A stretch of DNA of 64,000 nt from Nocardia wallacei (GTDB taxonomy: Bacteria > Actinomycetota > Actinomycetes > Mycobacteriales > Mycobacteriaceae). Numbering within the stretch: the first letter of the stretch is position 1; each line of letters starts with the position of its first letter. The stretch lies in the NCBI RefSeq assembly GCF_014466955.1, contig NZ_AP023396.1:2480001-2544000 (forward strand), given 5' to 3'. Below, piece after piece: positions 18,652 through 26,272 of the stretch. Position numbers and translations under genes: made by a program. The notes under the pieces were generated by a model. The model searched no databases. It was not told the origin of the DNA and was given only the letters and a program-made list of their open reading frames with translations.

Positions 18652-19862
18652 GTGAGTGGCAGTTTCCTTTCTCGCAACTGGTGGAGGACGTCGACGGTGG
18701 CGGCCGGGGCCTGCGCCGTGACGTCGCCGGGTCCGAAGGCGCCGCAGTCGAGCCCGCGCAGCACGACCGTGGCCAGCGCCTGCGCGGTCGCCGGTTCGTC
18801 GACGACGGCGCCACCGCGGCGCTGGAGGTATCGGTCGATGCGCGGCGCCGCGGCTCGCAGCGCGCCCCGGAAGAAGGTGTAGGTCGCCAGCCAGCGGGTG
18901 ACCAGATGGCCGGGGTGCATGTCCCAGCCTTGGTAGTAGCCGCGCTCGAGTGACCGGGTGACCAGGCGGAAGTGCCGCGACACCGCCGCCGCGACCTCTT
19001 CGTCGGTGCCGATCGGGGCCACTTGGGTGGAGCCGTCGCACACCCACACGCCCGTCTGCGCGGCCGCCGCCTGCATGACCGCCTTGGCGTGATCGGCGAC
19101 CGGATGCTCGAGGGATTGGAATTGTGCGGAGATCCCGCAGGCGGCGCTGTAATCGTAAGTGCCGTAGTGCAGTCCGCTGCACCGTCCGGCGCTGCGATGG
19201 ATCGCGCGGGCGACCGTGGCGGTGCCGTCGGGGGCGACGATGGCCTGTGGGCTCTCGATCTGCAGCTCGAAACGCAAAGCGCCCGAAGGCAAGCCGTGCG
19301 CCGACTCCAGCGCCTCGCACAGCCGCACGGCGATGTCGGCCTGTTCGGCCGCGCGGATCTTCGGCACGGTGAACACGAACCCGTCCGGCACGCCGCCCGC
19401 ACCGTCGAGCACCCGCTCCAGCGTGCCGATCGCCCGGCGGTACTCCGCCCCGGTCAGCCCCTTGATTCGAATGCCGCGGGAGAACACCGACGCGGGCAGC
19501 GTCGCCAGGATCTGCCCGGCGCGCACCGCATCCCGGTCCTCGACGTCGTCACCGCGCGTACCGTAGCCGTCTTCGAAATCCAGCCGAATATCCTGAATGG
19601 GCCGCTGCGCCAAGGTTTCTCGCACACGGGACAGGACTTCTTCCCCGCCCAGTTCGGTCAGCGGCCCGGCCTGTCGTTCCGCTAGTTCCGTTGCCGCCAT
19701 ACCCCATTCGTACGGCAGCTCCTCGGTCGCCTCGGCGGCGGACACGTAGGCCGTGTGGACGGGTTGCCCGGGGCGGTCTCCGGGATAGCACCGGGCCAAC
19801 TCGGCGTCCACGTCGCGCAAGCGGGTCGCGACGGCCGACAGGAAGTCCGGCGGCAGGGTCAT
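18648..19862 (-). CDS. HpcH/HpaI aldolase / citrate-lyase-like protein of the ureide operon
   Basis: A 404-residue TIM-barrel protein. RLDFEDGYG (metal-binding and catalytic region), FVFTVPKIR, FELQIESPQAIV and LHYGTYDYSAA resemble the CitE/malate-synthase-like enzymes annotated DUF6986. In other actinobacteria a malate synthase accompanies allantoin genes to use glyoxylate. This protein could play a matching carbon-carbon bond role, but no known activity can be assigned. ATG 19862 starts a product beginning MTLPPDFLSAV; it overlaps the stop of a 50-codon upstream ORF (ATGA), and its own end overlaps allantoicase (ATGA). Confidence 0.8.
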   Translation of the reverse strand: MTLPPDFLSAVATRLRDVDAELARCYPGDRPGQPVHTAYVSAAEATEELPYEWGMAATELAERQAGPLTELGGEEVLSRVRETLAQRPIQDIRLDFEDGYGTRGDDVEDRDAVRAGQILATLPASVFSRGIRIKGLTGAEYRRAIGTLERVLDGAGGVPDGFVFTVPKIRAAEQADIAVRLCEALESAHGLPSGALRFELQIESPQAIVAPDGTATVARAIHRSAGRCSGLHYGTYDYSAACGISAQFQSLEHPVADHAKAVMQAAAAQTGVWVCDGSTQVAPIGTDEEVAAAVSRHFRLVTRSLERGYYQGWDMHPGHLVTRWLATYTFFRGALRAAAPRIDRYLQRRGGAVVDEPATAQALATVVLRGLDCGAFGPGDVTAQAPAATVDVLHQLRERKLPLT

Positions 19863-20011
19863 GCTCGCCCCTCTCCGGCCGCGGCCCCCGCCAGGTGCGT
19901 ACGTGGCCGGGCGGAGCCCGCGTGCCCGTGCCGAGCACGCGGGCATCGGCGGGTCGGTGCGGGGCGCACGGCGCGCGGTCGGCCCGCGCGGGTGTCCGGC
20001 GGCAGGGTCAT
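19845..20011. repeat. 18-bp perfect direct repeat flanking a 131-bp insert
   Basis: GTCCGGCGGCAGGGTCAT occurs at 19845-19862 and again at 19994-20011, 149 bp apart. Both copies encode, on the minus strand, the first six codons of the lyase. This looks like a duplication or insertion event at the original racemase/lyase overlap. Confidence 0.85.
19859..20011 (-). CDS. 50-codon coupled mini-ORF created by a short duplication
   Basis: It starts with MTLPPD, the same six codons as the downstream lyase. It then runs as a basic, Ala/Arg/Pro-rich sequence unlike any protein family. Its ATG overlaps the racemase stop (ATGA at 20008-20011) and its TGA overlaps the lyase ATG (ATGA at 19859-19862). Ribosomes can therefore pass from racemase to lyase without a break. 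The product probably has no function of its own; the frame seems kept for translational coupling. It could also be a chance open frame. Confidence 0.45.
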   Translation of the reverse strand: MTLPPDTRAGRPRAVRPAPTRRCPRARHGHAGSARPRTHLAGAAAGEGRA

Positions 20012-20787
20012 TCGCGCACCTCCGCGCCGCGCCGGGGAGCGGTGGGCGGTGCCGCTGGCCCGTCGGTCCCGAATTCCGCCAGCAGCCCCGTGTAGTGCTT
20101 GGGAAGTGGGGCGGCGAATTCGCCGCGGCCGGACTTGCGCAGGCCGAGGGTCACCAGCGACTGCACCGCGAGGGTGGCCGCGGCGACCCCGTCGACCACC
20201 GGGACCCCGGCCTCCGCGGTCAGGTATTCGGACAGGTCGGCCATGCCCGCGCAGCCGAGCACGATCGCGTCGGAGCCGTCCGCCGCGACCGCGGCGCGGC
20301 AGGCGTCGGCGATCACGCGCCGCACCTGCGGATCCTCGAGTTCGAGCACGGGGATGTCGGTGGCGTGGATGCCACGGCAGAACCGTTGCATCCCATAGCG
20401 TTCGGTGAGATCCTCGGCCTGTCCGACGGTGCGGGCCAGGGTGGTGACCACGCTGAACCCGCGGCCCAGGTGGCTCGCGGCCTGCATGGCCGCCTCGGCG
20501 ATGCCGATCACCGGTCCACGCGCCCGTTCCCGCGCGGCGTACAGCCCCGGATCGCCGAAACAGGCGATCACGTAGCCGTCGACGCCCTCGGCCTCGCCGC
20601 GCGCGATCTCGGCCAGCAGCCCGGGCACCGCGAGCGCCTCGTCGTAGTGGCTCTCGATGGAGGCCGGGCCCATGGCCGAGGTGACCGACTCGACCACCGT
20701 GCCGGGCGTGGCGACCGCTCGCGCGCACTCGTCGATGAGCGCCGTCATGGCAGCCGTCGTGTTGGGATTGACTACACGAATTCTCAT
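20008..20787 (-). CDS. Asp/Glu/hydantoin racemase family protein, probable allantoin racemase
   Basis: A 259-residue member of the hydantoin/aspartate racemase superfamily. RVVNPNTTAAMT is the family N-terminus. The two catalytic Cys regions are visible as VIACFGDPGLY (about residue 70) and IVLGCAGMADL (about residue 180). Homologues such as HpxA interconvert allantoin enantiomers; the setting among allantoin genes makes that the best guess. It is 5 bp downstream of the permease and ends in an ATGA overlap with the mini-ORF. Hydantoin racemase activity for another substrate remains possible. Confidence 0.85.
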   Translation of the reverse strand: MRIRVVNPNTTAAMTALIDECARAVATPGTVVESVTSAMGPASIESHYDEALAVPGLLAEIARGEAEGVDGYVIACFGDPGLYAARERARGPVIGIAEAAMQAASHLGRGFSVVTTLARTVGQAEDLTERYGMQRFCRGIHATDIPVLELEDPQVRRVIADACRAAVAADGSDAIVLGCAGMADLSEYLTAEAGVPVVDGVAAATLAVQSLVTLGLRKSGRGEFAAPLPKHYTGLLAEFGTDGPAAPPTAPRRGAEVRE

Positions 20788-20792
20788 GTTCC

Positions 20793-22325
20793 TCAACGGG
20801 TCTCGGAAGGGACTGGGACGGGTAGCCGGAACCGGCCGCGGGTGGCGAGCACCCCGTAGGCGAGCAGGCCCAGCCCGCAGCCGATGAACCAGCTGTACTG
20901 CGCGGCGGTGTACATCCCGGTGAGCCGGCCGGAGGCCAGGACCGGGAACATCGCGGCGACGGCGCCGATGGCGGTCGCGATGATCGCCGCCGGGTTGTAG
21001 CCCTTGCGGTACCAGTATGTGCCGCGCGTGGCCATGGTGAACAGGTCGTCGACCACGACGTGCTGCTTGCGCACCAGGTAGTAGTCGGCGATGAGCACCC
21101 CGAACAGCGGGCCGATGAACGCGCCCAGCGTTTCCAGCGTGTAGTGGATGACATCGGGGTTGTTGTAGAGATTCCACGGCGTGATGAGCAGCGAGCCGAC
21201 CGCCGCGATCATGCCGCCCGCCCGCCAGCTGATCCGCTGCGGGCTCACGTTGGAGAAGTCGAACGCCGGGGAGACGAAGTTCGCGACGATATTGATGCCG
21301 ATGGTGGCGATGGTGAAAGTGAGCGCGCCGAGCACGATGGCGAAGGTGTTGTCGATGCGGGCCACCGTCGCCACCGGATCGGTGACGAGTTCGCCGTACA
21401 CGGGCACCGTCAGCGACGCGGTCACCACCACGAGCAGCGAGAACACCAGGAAGTTCACCGGCAGCCCGAGCAGATTGGCACGCCGCACCGCGGTGAACGA
21501 CCGGCCGTACCGGGAGAAGTCGCCGAAGTTCAGCATCGGGCCGGAGAAATACGACACCACCAGCGCGATCGCGCCCAGCATCACCGGCAGCGCCGACCAG
21601 CCGTGATGGGTGACCGTGGACAGGTTCAGATCGATCGCGCCCCACCCGGCCTTCGCGATGAGATACCCGCACAGCGCGAACATCACGACGTAGACGGCGG
21701 GACCGCAGAAGTCGATGAACTTCCGGATGGATTCCATGCCGCGCCAGAACACGCACGCCTGCAGCACCCACAGCGCCAGATAGCTGCCCCAGCCCAGCGC
21801 CGACAGTCCGAGGAAGCCGTAATCGGCGGTCACCGCGTACGGAGCCAGCCCGGGAAACAGCTTGACCAGCACGACGTCCAGCGCCGCCGAGGCCAGGAAG
21901 GTCTGGATGCCGTACCAGGCCACCGCGATGAGCCCCCGGATGACGGCCGGGATGTTGGCGCCCAGCACGCCGAACGCGCTGCGGCAGATCACCGGGTACG
22001 GCACGCCCGTGCGCTGGCTCGGCTTGGCGACCAGATTGCAGAACACATTGACGATCACGATGCCGACCACGAGCGCGATCAGCACCTGCCAGCTCGCCAG
22101 ACCGAGCGCGAACAGACTGCCCGCGGTGACATAGCCGCCCACGCTGTGCACGTCCGACATCCAGAACGCGAAGATGTTGTAGACGCCCCAGGTCTGTTCG
22201 CGCAGCGGGGCCAGATCCTCGTTGGTGAGGCGGGGGTCGTAGTCGGGACGGGAAGCGGTGCCCGGGATCGCAGGAGCTGCCGCCTCCTGGGTGGTCGCGA
22301 GCGCCGGTGCGGCGGTCTCGGTCAT
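20793..22325 (-). CDS. NCS1 family permease, probable allantoin/uracil-type importer
   Basis: A sodium- or proton-coupled nucleobase/allantoin importer of about 510 residues with some 12 membrane helices. NCS1 signatures seen include NEDLAPL near the N-terminus, WGVYNIFAFWMSDVHSVGGY in helix 1, PVICRSAFGVLGANIPA, SYFSGPMLNFGDFSRY and NLYNNPDVIHYTLETLGAFIGP. It is the first structural gene after the regulator and would feed the racemase, allantoinase and allantoicase. ATG 22325 begins MTETAAP; an ATG at 22334 would add three residues. Confidence 0.9.
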   Translation of the reverse strand: MTETAAPALATTQEAAAPAIPGTASRPDYDPRLTNEDLAPLREQTWGVYNIFAFWMSDVHSVGGYVTAGSLFALGLASWQVLIALVVGIVIVNVFCNLVAKPSQRTGVPYPVICRSAFGVLGANIPAVIRGLIAVAWYGIQTFLASAALDVVLVKLFPGLAPYAVTADYGFLGLSALGWGSYLALWVLQACVFWRGMESIRKFIDFCGPAVYVVMFALCGYLIAKAGWGAIDLNLSTVTHHGWSALPVMLGAIALVVSYFSGPMLNFGDFSRYGRSFTAVRRANLLGLPVNFLVFSLLVVVTASLTVPVYGELVTDPVATVARIDNTFAIVLGALTFTIATIGINIVANFVSPAFDFSNVSPQRISWRAGGMIAAVGSLLITPWNLYNNPDVIHYTLETLGAFIGPLFGVLIADYYLVRKQHVVVDDLFTMATRGTYWYRKGYNPAAIIATAIGAVAAMFPVLASGRLTGMYTAAQYSWFIGCGLGLLAYGVLATRGRFRLPVPVPSETR

Positions 22326-22416
22326 GTCGCACATCCGATCGATCTGTCCCGCGGCAGCGGGTGAAACGTGATTCGGACGACGTTAACCAGCCGGTATTGC
22401 CTGCTTGTTGCGGAAA

Positions 22417-23151
22417 CTATATATCTTCCGGCGTGGTCGGCTCGGCGAACAGACCGGTGTCGGTCGGCAACCCCGACACCACGTGGTTGAGCCGGGCGTG
22501 ATGCTGCTCGGTGGCCGCCAGCAGCGCCTCGGCGTCCCCGGCCAGGAACGCCGCCAGCTGGCGGCTGTGGTCGGCGTGCAGCACGACCCGCTCGCCGGTG
22601 CTGACGTGCACCATCGGCTGCACCGGTTCGGTGATGTTCCAGGCGTATTCGAGCATGTGCACCAGCCGGGCCATACCCGACGGGCGGGTCAGCGCCAGAT
22701 GGAACACGCGGGTCTCGCGGTGATAGGCGGCCGGGTCGTCATCGAGCACCGCGCGCTCGAGCCGGGCGTGCGATTCGCTGGCGAGGCGATGATCCTCCGC
22801 GCCGGCTCGCCGCACCGCCGCGGCCAGCGCCGCCGACTCCAGCCGCTCCCGCACCACATACAACTCCCGCAACTCCGCGGCGGTCAGCCGGGTCACGGTG
22901 TAACCGAAGTTGGGCCGATGCTCCACCAGCCCTTCCCCGATCAACGTCTGCAACGACTCCCGCACCGGAATAGCGCTCACCTCGAACCGCTGCGCGAACT
23001 CCCGCAACGGCAACCCCGTCCCCGGCGGCAGATTCCCCGCCAGAATCAACCTCCGCAACTCCTCCAGAATCTCCTGCTGCGAGTATCCCCGGCGAGGGTC
23101 GGCCGCCGGGGTCAGCTCCGGCAGTCTGGGGAGACGGGAACGGGAAGGCAC
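22417..23151 (-). CDS. GntR/FadR-family transcriptional regulator of the ureide operon
   Basis: A 244-residue regulator with an N-terminal GntR winged helix (about 20-85, with VSAIPVRESLQTLIGEGLVEHRPNFGYTV) and a C-terminal all-helical FCD ligand domain (LYVVRERLESAALAAAV, then HRETRVFHLAL and LHADHSRQLAAFLAGD with candidate metal His residues). It is the first gene of the minus-strand operon, 91 bp before the permease, and probably senses a ureide. GTG 23151 is favoured because TACCGT sits 6 nt upstream, fitting leaderless translation. Longer in-frame starts would overlap the divergent promoter. Confidence 0.85.
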   Translation of the reverse strand: MPSRSRLPRLPELTPAADPRRGYSQQEILEELRRLILAGNLPPGTGLPLREFAQRFEVSAIPVRESLQTLIGEGLVEHRPNFGYTVTRLTAAELRELYVVRERLESAALAAAVRRAGAEDHRLASESHARLERAVLDDDPAAYHRETRVFHLALTRPSGMARLVHMLEYAWNITEPVQPMVHVSTGERVVLHADHSRQLAAFLAGDAEALLAATEQHHARLNHVVSGLPTDTGLFAEPTTPEDI

Positions 23152-23199
23152 GCCAGTACGGTAACCGCCGGAACACCTGGAACGGCGCGAACACGACAC

Positions 23200-23205
23200 T
23201 AGGCT
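23200..23205 (+). promoter_or_regulatory. Leaderless -10 element of the flavodoxin-like gene
   Basis: TAGGCT followed by 7 nt and the GTG at 23213. It faces the divergent TACCGT element of the GntR gene about 40 bp away, so one bound regulator could affect both directions. Confidence 0.5.
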
Positions 23206-23212
23206 CCCTGGT

Positions 23213-23665
23213 GTGCCCACGCTGCTGATCATTCACCACACGCCATCACCGTTCATGCAAGCGATGTTCGAGGCCGTACTGTCCGGCGCGACCGATCCGG
23301 AGATCGAGGGTGTAGAGGTCGTGCGGCGGGCAGCCTTGTCCGTATCGCCCACGGACGTACTGGAAGCGGATGGCTACCTCCTCGGCACCCCGGCCAACCT
23401 CGGCTACATGAGCGGCGCCCTCAAACACGCCTTCGACCTCATCTACTACCCCTGCCTCGACTCCACCCGAGGCCGCCCCTTCGGCCTCTACCTCCACGGC
23501 AACGAGGGCACCGAGGGAGCGGAGAAGGGCATCACTTCGATCACGACGGGGCTGGGGTGGGTGAAGGCATCCGAGTATGTGGTGGTGTCGGGCAAACCGT
23601 CCAAAGAAGACATCGAAGCGTGCTGGGAACTCGGCGCAACCGTGGCGGCCCAGTTGATGCGATAG
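23213..23665 (+). CDS. Flavodoxin-like / NAD(P)H-dependent FMN reductase family protein
   Basis: A 150-residue flavodoxin-fold protein. LLIIHHTPSPFMQAMFEAV matches the first strand and phosphate-binding loop of the FMN site, and GTPANLGYMSGALKHAFD is the typical second flavin loop of NADPH-dependent FMN reductases and WrbA-like proteins. It has no membrane or export features. It is divergent from the ureide regulator but of no evident metabolic link. The redox partner or substrate is unknown. Confidence 0.85.
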   Translation: MPTLLIIHHTPSPFMQAMFEAVLSGATDPEIEGVEVVRRAALSVSPTDVLEADGYLLGTPANLGYMSGALKHAFDLIYYPCLDSTRGRPFGLYLHGNEGTEGAEKGITSITTGLGWVKASEYVVVSGKPSKEDIEACWELGATVAAQLMR

Positions 23666-23738
23666 GCGCCTCGGGATCGTCGTCGGTCTGGGCGATAACC
23701 TCTCCGATCTCTCCTTGCTCTTCCGCGCAGCGGGCGGT

Positions 23739-24016
23739 TCAGAACACCAGGTCGGACCACGGGATATTGATGGGAACGGATGATCCGACATCCCGGTGTG
23801 TCCGAAGAACACGTTGGTTTCTGTGCTTACCCGCCAGCACTTCTCGGGGTCCTGCGTCATAGCGGTTCCAGCGCAGGCACGCAGTCCGTTCCGGATGAGG
23901 TTGGTGAATTCCTGATGTTCGTGTGGACCGCGTCGCAGCCACACCACCCGACCGTCCCAGAGCTCGATCTGCTCGGCGATCTCCTCGGGAAGCGCCGACA
24001 GTTCTTCCCAAGTCAT
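23739..24016 (-). pseudogene. Decayed Uma2-family (PD-(D/E)XK) protein
   Basis: The first about 60 codons (MTWEELSALPEEIAEQIELWDGRVVWLRRGPHEHQEF at the start, TETNVFFGHTGMSD at the end) match the N-terminus of Uma2-type proteins, normally about 190 residues. The sequence then jumps to the family's extreme C-terminus, INIPWSDLVF followed by TGA at 23739. That tail is out of frame by one base, as if one C is missing in a TTCCC run. The whole nuclease-like core is gone, so this is an internal-deletion remnant. Uma2 genes are abundant and fast-evolving in actinobacteria. Confidence 0.7.
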
Positions 24017-24293
24017 GCGCTCCGGGAGTTCGGGTCGCTTCGTCTCTGGACGGCCATACGGTCATGGTAATTCAGCCGCGCACAGCGGTAATCCAAGGTC
24101 GGACGACGGTCAGCCAGGCCGCTGCGGAACGGTGGTGGGAGACGCGACCGACCCCGCCCCCCGATTTCTTGTGGCTGACTCCCGACCACCCCTACCGGCA
24201 TACTCGACGCAAGTAATCTCCGGTGCCTGGGCGGTATCTGTGCGCGGGGGTCGGTTGCCGGGCCAGGGTGTTCGGGATTCTGAGAAGGGGTGA

Positions 24294-24995
24294 GTGGCCG
24301 TGGACGCGATACAGCAGGGGACGCCGGAGCAGCCGGCGACGTCGCAGCCGCGCCGGATCGGGCTGGTGGAGGACCACGAGTCCGTGGCGCTCGGGCTGGC
24401 CTCGATGCTGGCGGGGGAGGCCGATCTCGAACTCGTGCTGACCGCCGGGACCGTGGGTGAACTGCTCGCGGCGGAACCGCGGCTGGATCTGGTGGTGCTG
24501 GATCTGCGGCTGGCCGACGGGTCCACGCCGCAGGACAATGTGCGCGCGCTGCGCGACCGTGGTCTGGAGGTGCTGGTGTTCACCGGCGCGGACAACCCGT
24601 TCCTGGTGCGTTCGGCCGCGCGCGCCGGGGTGCTGGGCGTGGTGCGCAAGTCCGAGGACGTGCAGACCGTCGTGTCGGCGGTGCGCGCGGCCGCCTCGGG
24701 GGAGCAGGTGGTGACCACCGACTGGGCCGCCGCCATCGACGGCGATCCGCAGCTCTCCGACGTCGGGCTCAGCCCGCGCCAGCAGGAAGTGCTCACGCTG
24801 TACGCCTCGGGGGAGAAGGCGTCGCGGGTGGCGCGGCTGACGGGCCTGTCGGAGCAGACCGTCAACGATTACCTCGGGCGCATCCGCCAGAAATACGCCG
24901 ATGCCGGTCGGCCCGCCCCCACCAAGACCGACCTGTACAAGCGTGCGGTGGAGGACGGCTGGCTACCCGTGCCCGAACGCCACCCCCGGGCATGA
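24294..24995 (+). CDS. Two-component response regulator, LuxR/NarL type
   Basis: A 233-residue regulator. The receiver domain (about 21-135) has the acidic pair Glu26-Asp27, the phosphoacceptor Asp70 (LVVLDLRLADG), Thr at FTGAD and the conserved Lys in VVRKSED. The C-terminal HTH (about 165-225) reads LSPRQQEVLTLYASGEKASRVARLTGLSEQTVNDYL, a LuxR-type domain. GTG 24294 follows GAGAAGGGG. Its stop overlaps the sensor kinase start (ATGA at 24992), so regulator and kinase are translationally coupled. The target genes are not evident locally. Confidence 0.9.
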   Translation: MAVDAIQQGTPEQPATSQPRRIGLVEDHESVALGLASMLAGEADLELVLTAGTVGELLAAEPRLDLVVLDLRLADGSTPQDNVRALRDRGLEVLVFTGADNPFLVRSAARAGVLGVVRKSEDVQTVVSAVRAAASGEQVVTTDWAAAIDGDPQLSDVGLSPRQQEVLTLYASGEKASRVARLTGLSEQTVNDYLGRIRQKYADAGRPAPTKTDLYKRAVEDGWLPVPERHPRA

Positions 24996-26272
24996 TCGCT
25001 GTCGGCACTACGGAGGCACCGATCGTCCGGGCGGGTCCGCTGGTGCGGGCGGGAACGTGGTGGCGCGGCCATTCGGTGAGCGAGGACGCCGGCGCGGTGG
25101 CCTTCGACCGGATCGTCCGGCGGCTGGGCCTGTCGATGGGTCTCGGCGGGGTGATCATGGGCCTGGTCGATCTGCCCGAGATTCTGGCGCAGAGCCGCCA
25201 CGCGGCGGACTGGTGGGCGCCGGTGGCGGCGGCGCTGGTGTTCGGCGGATTCCCGGTGCTGGCGGCGGTATCGATCCGCATGCGGCCCTGGGTGATTCGC
25301 ACGGTCGCCGGCGTCATCGCGGTGGGCTACCTGGCCGGCTTGGCGACGTTGCCGTTCGCCCTGCACACCCACACCGTGGACGCGGCCTCGATGTGGGTGT
25401 ACCGGATGTTGCCGCTGGGCATGCTGACCGCCGCGCTGGCCTGGCCGGTGCTGCTGTCGGCCGGATATCTGCTGATCGGCTCGGTGGCGGTGGCCGCGAG
25501 CAACGTCTATCTGGTCGAGGACCTCACGGCGATGTCGGCGGTCAGCGCGTTCGCCCGCGCCTTCGGGCTGTCCACGCTGCTGCTGTGGTGCGTGGCCAGC
25601 GCGCTGGGCGCCACCGCGCGAGTGGACCGGGAGTCGGCGCGGGCCAGTCGGCAGGCGGCGTCGTCGGCCGCGGCCTCGGCCCGCGACCACGAGCGGTCGC
25701 GCTTCGCCGCGCTGATCCACGACGCCGTGCTGTCCACCCTGCTCGACGCCTCACGCGGCAACGAGCAGTCGGCTGTGCTGCGTCGCCAGGCCGAACGCAC
25801 CCTCGAACAACTCGACGAGATCCGCGTCGCCGCCCGCGAACCCGACGTACTCGACGCCCGCGCGGCGGTCATCTTCCTGCGCTCGGCCGTGCACGAGATC
25901 AATCCGGGCATCCGCTTCGCCACCCGGACCTGGCCCGGCTTCGACGATCTGCGCATGCCGGTGCACGCGGCCACCACGCTGGCCTCGGCGCTGGGCGAGG
26001 CCGTGCGCAACAGCCTGCGGCACGCCGGGGTACCCGGACGAACCGTGCATCGCACCGTCACCTGCACCATCAGCGCGGGCAGTATCCGCTTGGTCTTCAC
26101 CGACGACGGCGCCGGTTTCGATGTGCGGCGGGTGCCGTCGGACCGGCTCGGCATCTCGGTGAGCATTCTGGGCCGGATGCGGCAGCTCGCCGGCGGCGCG
26201 GGGTTCGTGGAGTCGCAGCCGGGGGAGGGGACGACGGTGACGCTGGTGTGGGGCGGCGATGGTTCGCACTGA
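24992..26272 (+). CDS. Membrane sensor histidine kinase partner of the LuxR-type regulator
   Basis: A 426-residue kinase. About five or six transmembrane helices (roughly residues 45-205) are followed by a HisKA_3-like dimerisation segment with His243 (RFAALIHDAVLSTLLDA) and a C-terminal HATPase_c domain with the N-box (GEAVRNSLRHAG) and G-box (FTDDGAGFDV, later SQPGEGTTVTLVW). The H-box is divergent from the usual RDLHDxxxQ, but the His is followed by Asp as required. The gene overlaps the response regulator by 4 nt at its start and the next membrane gene by 14 nt at its end, making a tight three-gene operon. Confidence 0.85.
   Translation: MIAVGTTEAPIVRAGPLVRAGTWWRGHSVSEDAGAVAFDRIVRRLGLSMGLGGVIMGLVDLPEILAQSRHAADWWAPVAAALVFGGFPVLAAVSIRMRPWVIRTVAGVIAVGYLAGLATLPFALHTHTVDAASMWVYRMLPLGMLTAALAWPVLLSAGYLLIGSVAVAASNVYLVEDLTAMSAVSAFARAFGLSTLLLWCVASALGATARVDRESARASRQAASSAAASARDHERSRFAALIHDAVLSTLLDASRGNEQSAVLRRQAERTLEQLDEIRVAAREPDVLDARAAVIFLRSAVHEINPGIRFATRTWPGFDDLRMPVHAATTLASALGEAVRNSLRHAGVPGRTVHRTVTCTISAGSIRLVFTDDGAGFDVRRVPSDRLGISVSILGRMRQLAGGAGFVESQPGEGTTVTLVWGGDGSH

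Noticed and set aside
22411..22430. Dyad CGGAA-N10-TTCCG at the GntR stop as an operator of the permease
   Set aside because: Only 5 bp per arm, and it overlaps the end of the coding region, so it could arise by chance. A GntR operator was not assigned.
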